Assembly: GCA_001940725.1 (NCBI GenBank)
Contig: MDVR01000075.1
Coordinates: 1 to 12,910 of the forward strand
Source of the DNA: Candidatus Heimdallarchaeota archaeon LC_2
GTDB taxonomy: Archaea > Asgardarchaeota > Heimdallarchaeia > Heimdallarchaeales > Kariarchaeaceae
Length of the DNA: 12,910 nt
Direction of reading: 5' to 3'
Part shown: positions 7,019-12,910 of the stretch, one piece after another
How the letters are laid out: each line of letters opens with the position of its first letter
Numbering within the stretch: the first letter of the stretch is position 1
The notes under the pieces: generated by a model
Database searches by the model: none
Told to the model about the DNA's origin: nothing
What the model saw: only the letters and a program-made list of their open reading frames with translations
Program-made: the position numbers and the translations under genes

Positions 7019-8533
7019 TTGAAATTCAAATTAATAAAATTTACAATAAAAGGAGTTCCATCCAATTACATAATATTACACCCCTCCACAGCAGAAAATC
7101 AAGATCTAGATCCTGGTTCTCTGTTAGTAACTGAAGACAATACAATTGGATTCAGATTAATTACATCAGCAAGTGTTGATCAAGGCTTTGCTGGACTTCC
7201 ACCCGATCGATTTAATGGAGAATCACTCATCGAAGGTCAAGACATTACACTCATTTCTGCAGGCGTTGAAAGTCTGACTAAGATTATCAGAAGAAAAATG
7301 GATAAAAAAACTTTATCAGATCGTGAAATTGATGATTTTATGAGTGCGATTGCTCATGGATTAGTTACCAAAAGTCATATGACTGCATTTGGAACTGCTG
7401 TTGAGATTAATGGTATGCATGGGGATGAAATAACTTCTGTTGCTCAATCAATAATAAAAAATTCAAGGAAATTCTCACATTCCGGAAAAAAAGTTGTTGA
7501 TAAACATTCCATAGGAGGTATAGCAGGTAATCGAATTACACCTCTAATGATACCAATAATTTCTGCATGTGGATTGGTTATCCCTAAAATATCCACAAGA
7601 GCAATAACTTCACCTGCAGGCACTGTTGATGCCCTTGAAACCGTGATGCCAGTTGATTTAACATTTGAAGAAGCATCTGAAGTATTAGATAAAACTAACG
7701 CATGTATGGTAAATGGAGCAACCGTAGAACTAGGATCTGTTGCAGATAAATTTCTGGAGGCAGTTAGTCCACTAAAGATTGACCCAAAGGAAATGATGAT
7801 TGCCTCAATACTTGCAAAGAAGAAAGCTGCCGGATCAGATTTTGTTTTAATTGATTTACCAACAGGTAAAGGGTCCAAACTGGCTTCGAGAGAGGATGCT
7901 AGATCTTTAGCATATGATTTTTCAAGGATTGGTAATTCGCTTGGTCAGCATATTGAGGCAGTTATTTCACCAGGAGATAAACCAGTTGGATCCATGATTG
8001 GTCCTTCTCTAGAAATGAAAGAAGTGATGACCATACTCGAATGCTCTGGTGGGGCACTTTCATTAAAACGGAAAGCAACAAGTTTAGCAGGACTAATTCT
8101 AGAAGGCGTTCAGCAGGCAAATAGAGGTGAAGGGCAACAAATGGCTACTGAGATTATTGACTCAGGCAAGGCCCTATCGAAATTCAGAGAAATTGTAGCA
8201 GCTCAAGGAGGTGATGCTAGTGTTACATCAAATAGTATCCCTCATGCACCATATTCACATGTAATTGAAGCTGAAAAATCTGATATCGTCTATGCTTTGG
8301 ATAGTTATAGTATTGGTGTTATGGCACGTGCCGCAGGTGCACCTCACGATAGTCACGCCGGTGTAATAATTCATGTTGATAGAGGAGATAATCTGAAACC
8401 AGGAGATCCAATAATAGAAATTAGATCACATTCTGAAGGGAAATTATCTGAAGCTATAGAAATGATGCGTACTGCACCCCCAATCATATTAGAACAATCC
8501 GTTCTAGAACATATTACAGGTATTAGTAACTGA
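7019..8533 (+). CDS. deoA: AMP phosphorylase, archaeal thymidine phosphorylase-like
   Basis: A 504-residue enzyme, the usual length for archaeal AMP phosphorylase, which converts a nucleoside 5'-monophosphate and phosphate to the free base and ribose 1,5-bisphosphate. It has the archaeal N-terminal domain (about residues 1-85), then the helical phosphorylase core beginning near RRKMDKKTLSDREID. Phosphate-binding KHSIGG (162-167) and SxRAITSPAGTxD (192-204) match AMP phosphorylase rather than bacterial thymidine phosphorylase, which to my knowledge has KHSTGG and a different second motif. In archaea this enzyme feeds ribose 1,5-bisphosphate isomerase and type III RuBisCO, linking nucleotide salvage to 3-phosphoglycerate. 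Neither partner is in this window, though pgk, acting on 3-phosphoglycerate, lies 3 kb away. It starts at TTG behind a strong ribosome-binding site and ends 31 bases from the convergent nuclease-like gene. Confidence 0.94.
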   Translation: MKFKLIKFTIKGVPSNYIILHPSTAENQDLDPGSLLVTEDNTIGFRLITSASVDQGFAGLPPDRFNGESLIEGQDITLISAGVESLTKIIRRKMDKKTLSDREIDDFMSAIAHGLVTKSHMTAFGTAVEINGMHGDEITSVAQSIIKNSRKFSHSGKKVVDKHSIGGIAGNRITPLMIPIISACGLVIPKISTRAITSPAGTVDALETVMPVDLTFEEASEVLDKTNACMVNGATVELGSVADKFLEAVSPLKIDPKEMMIASILAKKKAAGSDFVLIDLPTGKGSKLASREDARSLAYDFSRIGNSLGQHIEAVISPGDKPVGSMIGPSLEMKEVMTILECSGGALSLKRKATSLAGLILEGVQQANRGEGQQMATEIIDSGKALSKFREIVAAQGGDASVTSNSIPHAPYSHVIEAEKSDIVYALDSYSIGVMARAAGAPHDSHAGVIIHVDRGDNLKPGDPIIEIRSHSEGKLSEAIEMMRTAPPIILEQSVLEHITGISN

Positions 8534-8564
8534 GAAATAAAAATATTTTATCAACAGAAATAGA

Positions 8565-9095
8565 TTAGAAATAGTCCTTAAGTGAATTTTGGGAGTATCC
8601 ACAAAGGTTTCTTTTCTGCAAATTATCTATTAACTTTTCAGGAGTGGAAACGAAAATTTCCAGTTTCTTAGATTTTAATAACTCAATAGGAATGTGATTT
8701 GAAAATTGCTCTTCCCTAATTATATTTCGAATTGGGTAATCCCTAGTATAAACGACTGCACCAAAATAACGTTTATCCTGATTACCCCATCGATTATTCT
8801 GATTTACAGATTCAAATAATTTTCCAATATATCTGCAAACTTGTTCTATAGCATTTATATGGATTGAATTACTTATTTTTGCATAAGTTTTGACTTCAAT
8901 TACCCCAAAAATCACTTCTGCCTCTGACTTATAAATAATAACAATATCAGCTCTATTTGATTTGCTTAATCGCAATTCTTCAAATTTCATAAATTCAAAA
9001 CTGGATAATAAATAAGCGATTGCACTTTGAGCCTCTTGCCATTGAAGCACTGCCCATTCGGTCCTTCCACTGGGTAAAACATTATTATATACCAA
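8565..9095 (-). CDS. PD-(D/E)XK nuclease-like protein of unknown role
   Basis: A 176-residue protein with the layout of the restriction-endonuclease-like fold. It has an N-terminal helix rich in Gln/Glu (about residues 12-31), then NRADIVIIY with D50, then GVIEVKTY with E67 and K69, and a following helix with Q85 and Y89. D50-(16)-E67-x-K69 is the classical catalytic triad, so it is probably active on nucleic acid. The specific family is not recognised. It is not an obvious Holliday junction resolvase, and no methylase, helicase or other defence gene accompanies it. The start shown is TTG at 9093-9095, with a TATA-like TTAAAATATAT about 20-30 bases upstream. The next ATG (residue 36) would remove the first helix. 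It is divergent from the zinc-site protein and convergent with AMP phosphorylase. Confidence 0.75.
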   Translation of the reverse strand: MVYNNVLPSGRTEWAVLQWQEAQSAIAYLLSSFEFMKFEELRLSKSNRADIVIIYKSEAEVIFGVIEVKTYAKISNSIHINAIEQVCRYIGKLFESVNQNNRWGNQDKRYFGAVVYTRDYPIRNIIREEQFSNHIPIELLKSKKLEIFVSTPEKLIDNLQKRNLCGYSQNSLKDYF

Positions 9096-9114
9096 ATATT
9101 ATACAGTTGTTGCG

Positions 9115-9125
9115 ATATATTTTAA
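9115..9125 (-). promoter_or_regulatory. TATA-like box for the nuclease-like gene
   Basis: On the minus strand TTAAAATATAT spans about -30 to -20 relative to the TTG at 9095, with no Shine-Dalgarno site between. It lies in the 101-base divergent region shared with the gene starting at 9197. Confidence 0.4.
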
Positions 9126-9168
9126 GAATAATTGTGTTATGATTCACTTTTAATCTAGAGTAATTGTC

Positions 9169-9175
9169 TTTAAAA
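9169..9175 (+). promoter_or_regulatory. TATA-like box for the CxxC/CxxH protein gene
   Basis: TTTAAAA lies 22-28 bases before the ATG at 9197. Only AT-rich sequence follows, apart from GGGTG at 9176-9180, which is too far from the start (16 bases) to act as a normal ribosome-binding site. Confidence 0.4.
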
Positions 9176-9196
9176 GGGTGAATTGATATTATTATT

Positions 9197-9817
9197 ATGA
9201 TGTCATTACTAGTTCATCCTAGACATTCAGTTCAGTTATTGCAATATGTAACTAGACGATTTAATGGCATAATAGGTTTTAACTTAATAAAAGTCAAGAC
9301 TAATAGTGTTAAAATTAATTTTCCTTTACATCAAAACTCAAATGAATCAGTAATGGCTATTTTATTTACTAAACTCGCAACTTCTTTCAAAATAATCAAT
9401 GTAAGATACTTAGGAAAAAATGAAAAACATCGTCATGTACAGGTAAAATTCAATCAAGATGAAGATTTTTTTCAAATAAAAATTTCTGGTAGTCTTTATG
9501 TTCCAACTAGTAAATTTCTGAAATTATATAATTTGATCCTTTGGTATTATATAAGATATATAACAGGACAAAAACCATCAATGTCAGAAAAAGGTAGAAC
9601 ACTCTCAGAATTATGGAAATCTGAAGGTAAGCAAATAATAAAGGAAATCAATGCATTACCACGTAAAATGAATGTAAGTTATAACTCCCATCCATGTAAT
9701 ATTTGTGGAGAAAGTACCCTCAGAAGTAATTTATGGAAATTTAAATCAAAACGATTATCTTCAGGGATAGAAATAGAAACCTTTGTTTGTGAAAAACATC
9801 TGGATAAATTAATTTAA
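9197..9817 (+). CDS. Unrecognised protein with a C-terminal CxxC...CxxH putative zinc site
   Basis: A 206-residue protein I do not recognise. The N-terminal 130 or so residues alternate hydrophobic and basic residues, suggesting a mixed alpha/beta domain; a run near 127-139 (KLYNLILWYYIRYI) is hydrophobic and aromatic and could be a buried helix or a weak membrane-associated one. The C-terminus carries HPCNICGE, about 30 residues of basic linker, then VCEKHLD: a CxxC plus CxxH set able to hold one zinc ion. The protein is basic overall, so nucleic-acid or ribosome contact is possible, but this is inference. Two ATGs are adjacent (9197 and 9200). The gene is divergent from the nuclease-like gene and ends 12 bases from the convergent protease gene. 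Length, promoter placement and the Cys/His cluster support a real gene. Confidence 0.7.
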   Translation: MMSLLVHPRHSVQLLQYVTRRFNGIIGFNLIKVKTNSVKINFPLHQNSNESVMAILFTKLATSFKIINVRYLGKNEKHRHVQVKFNQDEDFFQIKISGSLYVPTSKFLKLYNLILWYYIRYITGQKPSMSEKGRTLSELWKSEGKQIIKEINALPRKMNVSYNSHPCNICGESTLRSNLWKFKSKRLSSGIEIETFVCEKHLDKLI

Positions 9818-9829
9818 ACAGATTAAATA

Positions 9830-11722
9830 CTAATCATCTATAAAATTATTGAATAATATATTAAAACCACTGGATGGTACATTTTCGAAGTATTCATTAG
9901 TAATAAAATTTGTTCCACCTAAAATTAAATAATTTCCATTCCCAATTGTTCCCAAAATTCCGATCGATAAAAATTCGAATCCAACATTAAAAGGATCTAC
10001 AGCAATTTTTACCCAACCAAGCTCAGTTGTATTTTCCCCGGTTGATCGTATTTCACCCCCAATATAAAAAAACTCATCCACACCGGTTACAATATCATCT
10101 GATGAGAAATTTGATACTATTTGAGGTAATCCGCTATAACTACCAATGTCGAGACCTGTGTATTCTGCTGAATATCTTGATAAATACTGCGAGGCTTGAT
10201 TAATATTTGTATATTCACTGCCATCACTCAATATTATTAAAGATCCACCATCAATTACGTATTGCTCGTAACTGTCTAACAAATCATCATTCAAAGGTCG
10301 CGTTATCGTAAGATTTTGTATCGTTTGGGCTTCAGCAAATCTGGGTACAATAACAGATTTATAGTCTGCGTATTCATAATTGATTTCGGTTAACAATTTA
10401 TGATGGACAATATAACCATTTGATCTCAGGAATCCTTCAAAATTGCTAAATTCTCCGTAAGGGTGCCCATAACCATTAACTGATGTTCTATGATCCAACA
10501 ATATTTTCCCATTTGAAGGTTCTATAATATTGAATCTATATTCAAAGGCATTCCCAATGTCTGTTTTAACCTGCAGAACGTATGATCCTGTTTTATTATT
10601 TGAATTAAAATTAATTGTGAGATATCCACCCCATGGGTTTATTTCAATTTGGTAATTATCGATTAGAGATACTCCATTTCCTATTAGGTCTAAATGAAGA
10701 TTTTTGGGATCATCGAAGCCTATTGTACTGAATTTCCAAGACCTTGACCAAGTTTCATCAGAAAATCGATTGTGGACATCGGTTTCATTTACTGCATGAA
10801 AAATGGTGGTTTGATCTGTTATATTCAATTTATTGTAGGATTCAGATTGGAGTAAATCAAAATCAATCTTCCCCCATCCAGAAAGCTTGTCAAAGACAGC
10901 AGAGTTCCACCCCACAGTTAATGTCGAAAATATTCCTTGTAACTCATTTAGAGTAGGCTGATTTCCATTTTTCCGTAAAATAAATAATAATTGGGATAAT
11001 CTTCCAGTTATTCTTGGAGCCGCGAAAGATGATCCTTGTTTCCCGGATTTTGAACCATCATCCAAATATTCTGTAACATAATTACCAAAGTAACCCATTC
11101 CACCTACTGTATAATCTGCAGGTAGTAACGAATTTTGACCATCGTATGCACCTACTCCAATCACCCAAGGATAAACAGCAGGCCATTCAATATATCCAGA
11201 ATCTTCAAAATTATTATCACCACCATTTCCAGTTGAAGCAACGAAAATTGTTTCATTTTGATATTCATAAAATACTTGATCAAGCATATCTGAAATATAA
11301 GGTACTGATCCTAATGATAGATTAATTATGTCAACTTCCATTTCCTCAACTAACCATGAAATAGCTGCTAGAATACTTTGAAATGTTAACTCGCCGTTGT
11401 AATTAGCGATTCTTGCGGAATATAGTTCCGAATTTGGGCTCTCATCATGAATTATATCACAAATCAATGTTCCATGATCTAATTTGTCGTATACATTTTC
11501 ATCATCGGAAAAGAAACCATATTCTTTAGTTGTAAATGAAGTATAAGCCTTTACAAATGATTCTTGACTTTCCGCACATCCACTATCTATAACTCCAACT
11601 TTAGTAAAATTAGTTTTATCATCATTGAATAATGTAGGAGTTAAAACATTCAATGTAAATCCTCCCAACAGTATGAGAATTAAGACAATAACCACAGAAA
11701 CTTGAGGCTCATTTAGTTTCAT
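9830..11722 (-). CDS. Membrane-anchored S8 (subtilisin-like) serine protease with Site-1-protease-like C-terminal domains
   Basis: A 630-residue protein with one hydrophobic segment at residues 8-26 (signal anchor or uncut signal), placing the rest outside the cell. The subtilase domain is intact: VIDSG with D46, DHGT with H83, oxyanion ASTGN with N166, and GSSFAAP with S232. Only about 15 residues separate the membrane segment from the protease domain, so there is no I9-type prodomain. After the domain (ending near GWGKIDFDLL, 282-291) come a beta-rich segment with INPWGGYLTI (361-370) and an alpha/beta domain. The latter contains GKILLDH (405-411), YGHPYGEF (418-425), FLRSNGYIV (431-439), DGGSLIILSD (491-500) and NYLILGGTNF (597-606), running to the end. 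As I recall eukaryotic Site-1 protease, motifs of the same kind occur in the same order there. The physiological substrate is unknown. The gene starts 36 bases after pgk on the same strand and may be co-transcribed with it. Confidence 0.93.
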   Translation of the reverse strand: MKLNEPQVSVVIVLILILLGGFTLNVLTPTLFNDDKTNFTKVGVIDSGCAESQESFVKAYTSFTTKEYGFFSDDENVYDKLDHGTLICDIIHDESPNSELYSARIANYNGELTFQSILAAISWLVEEMEVDIINLSLGSVPYISDMLDQVFYEYQNETIFVASTGNGGDNNFEDSGYIEWPAVYPWVIGVGAYDGQNSLLPADYTVGGMGYFGNYVTEYLDDGSKSGKQGSSFAAPRITGRLSQLLFILRKNGNQPTLNELQGIFSTLTVGWNSAVFDKLSGWGKIDFDLLQSESYNKLNITDQTTIFHAVNETDVHNRFSDETWSRSWKFSTIGFDDPKNLHLDLIGNGVSLIDNYQIEINPWGGYLTINFNSNNKTGSYVLQVKTDIGNAFEYRFNIIEPSNGKILLDHRTSVNGYGHPYGEFSNFEGFLRSNGYIVHHKLLTEINYEYADYKSVIVPRFAEAQTIQNLTITRPLNDDLLDSYEQYVIDGGSLIILSDGSEYTNINQASQYLSRYSAEYTGLDIGSYSGLPQIVSNFSSDDIVTGVDEFFYIGGEIRSTGENTTELGWVKIAVDPFNVGFEFLSIGILGTIGNGNYLILGGTNFITNEYFENVPSSGFNILFNNFIDD

Positions 11723-11758
11723 AATATCAGCTCTTATTATAGTACAGTACTTTTTAGT

Positions 11759-12910
11759 TTACAAAGGTTTTCCTATTAAGCAATTAATTCCGGGCATTGG
11801 TTTCCCACTCATTAGTTCCAATGTAGCACCACCACCAGTTGATATATGAATATTTTCAGGAATTTCAGCAATTTCAGCAATTTTAATAGCATATATTGTA
11901 TCACCGCCACCAATGATAATGTTTGCTGAACTGGAAAAAATTGCTGTGGTGATGGCTAGTGTACCAGATTTATATAATTCCTGTTCAAATACACCCATTG
12001 GCCCATTCCAAATAATAGAATTGGCTTTTTCGATAACATTTATGAACAATTTTTCTGAGTTAGGCCCAATATCTAATCCCATCGTCAAATCTGGAATTTG
12101 GCAAGAATTCACTATTTTTGCTTCTTCTTTCTCGATAATTGGGTTTTCAAAATCGTGACCTATTCTAATATCTACTGGCAAATGAATACCAACATGTTTT
12201 CTCTTTGCTGTTAACAGAATATCTTTTGCCACATCAATCATGTCTTCTTCAATTAGAGAAGTTCCAACTTTACCTCCATTTGCAACTATGAAGGTGAAGG
12301 CCATTGCCCCGCCTATGATTAAATCATCAACAACATTGACAAAATTCTTTAGAATTTCTAATTTTGATGAAATCTTAGCCCCGCCAACAATGGCTAATGA
12401 AGGGCTTAAAGGATTTGAAGTAGCGTCGGTTATACGGATAAATTCTTTTTCCATTAAAAATCCAGTATAACCTGGAATATAACGAGTAATTCCTTCCGTT
12501 GATGCATGACCTCTATGAGAGGAACCGAAGGCATCAGATACAAAAATTTCACCCAAAAGTGCTAATTCTTTGGCTAGGTGAGTACTATTCTTGGTTTCTC
12601 CTTCATGAAATCGAGTATTTTCTAACAAAATCACTTGATATGTATCATCAGATAGTCCTTCGATTAATGCTTCAGATTCAGAACCTATTAATTCTGATGA
12701 GAATTTAACTTCTCGATTGAGATGTTTGGACAAATGTGTTGCAACAGGCCTTAGAGAAAATTTTTTATCAACTCCCTTTGGCCTTCCAAGATGAGACATT
12801 AAAATTACATATCCTCCTTTGTCAAGAATGTAATTTATTGTAGATAAACTTCGAACAATCTTTGTGTCATCAAGGACCATTCCATCTTCAATAGGGACAT
12901 TGTAATCAAC
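11759..12910 (-). CDS. pgk: Phosphoglycerate kinase, bacterial/eukaryal type, missing its N-terminal tip
   Basis: The enzyme moves phosphate between 1,3-bisphosphoglycerate and ADP in glycolysis and gluconeogenesis. The reading frame stays open to the right edge: the first complete codons give VDYNVPIEDG, matching the N-terminal RVDFNVP element, so the ATG at 12878-12880 is an internal Met and about 15-20 residues lie outside the window. The visible 383 residues contain SHLGRPKG (39-46 of the fragment), LENTRFHEGE, SDAFGSSHRGHAS, GGAKISSK, WNGPMGVFE, GGGDT and HISTGGGATLE, covering both substrate and nucleotide lobes. To my knowledge typical archaeal enzymes have different versions (for example a THQGKP-like loop, LENLRFSAEE and DAFATAHRS), so this copy is of the bacterial/eukaryal type and may have been acquired by transfer. 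It is followed by the protease gene after 36 bases. Confidence 0.96.
   Translation of the reverse strand, partial: VDYNVPIEDGMVLDDTKIVRSLSTINYILDKGGYVILMSHLGRPKGVDKKFSLRPVATHLSKHLNREVKFSSELIGSESEALIEGLSDDTYQVILLENTRFHEGETKNSTHLAKELALLGEIFVSDAFGSSHRGHASTEGITRYIPGYTGFLMEKEFIRITDATSNPLSPSLAIVGGAKISSKLEILKNFVNVVDDLIIGGAMAFTFIVANGGKVGTSLIEEDMIDVAKDILLTAKRKHVGIHLPVDIRIGHDFENPIIEKEEAKIVNSCQIPDLTMGLDIGPNSEKLFINVIEKANSIIWNGPMGVFEQELYKSGTLAITTAIFSSSANIIIGGGDTIYAIKIAEIAEIPENIHISTGGGATLELMSGKPMPGINCLIGKPL

Noticed and set aside
7444..7878. Minus-strand open frame of 144 codons inside AMP phosphorylase
   Set aside because: It lies wholly antisense to a well-supported enzyme, has no start signals and resembles no family; it is a shadow frame.
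8565..9817. Restriction-modification or other defence island
   Set aside because: The single nuclease-like gene is not accompanied by a methyltransferase, specificity subunit, helicase, ATPase or mobile-element gene in the window.
11741..11750. Tandem AGTAC AGTAC just upstream of the protease gene
   Set aside because: Two copies of a 5-mer, giving an odd palindrome GTACTGTAC, could be an operator, but there is no second site and no regulator gene nearby.
12878..12880. ATG as the start of pgk
   Set aside because: The frame continues upstream to the window end with VDYNVPIEDG, a conserved part of phosphoglycerate kinase, so this Met is internal.

Overview
The window looks like chromosomal DNA of an AT-rich archaeon. 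The histidyl-tRNA synthetase and the AMP phosphorylase are of archaeal type. Five of the ten genes have a TATA-like box about 25 bases before the start codon and no Shine-Dalgarno site, the pattern of leaderless archaeal transcripts. The lineage cannot be fixed from sequence alone. A Site-1-protease-like subtilase, a bacterial/eukaryal-type phosphoglycerate kinase and large Cys-free surface proteins would fit an Asgard (for example Heimdall-like) archaeon, but that is inference.

Layout, left to right. Bases 1-235 (minus) are the start of a multi-pass membrane protein with an RKxxH motif, running off the left edge. It is divergent from a rightward block: hisS (399-1889), a metallo-beta-lactamase-fold hydrolase (1959-2609) and a PfkB/ribokinase-fold sugar or nucleoside kinase (2610-3521) whose start codon directly abuts the hydrolase stop. 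A 260-base leader follows, then a 1024-residue secreted, C-terminally anchored surface protein (3782-6856) closed by a clean hairpin (6886-6907), then AMP phosphorylase (7019-8533), preceded by a strong AGGAGG site. Next are a convergent PD-(D/E)XK nuclease-like gene (8565-9095, minus) and, divergent from it, an unrecognised protein with a CxxC...CxxH putative zinc site (9197-9817, plus). The right end is a leftward pair: phosphoglycerate kinase (pgk, from beyond the right edge to 11759), then a membrane-anchored S8 serine protease (9830-11722).

Most genes are housekeeping (translation, nucleotide salvage, glycolysis/gluconeogenesis) or cell-surface functions. I see no CRISPR array, rRNA, tRNA, insertion sequence, phage gene or recognisable multi-gene defence system. 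The most interesting item is the protease. After an intact Asp/His/Ser subtilase domain it continues through two more segments whose landmark motifs run in the same order as in eukaryotic Site-1 protease (MBTPS1/SKI-1), yet it lacks a prodomain and carries its only membrane segment at the N-terminus.
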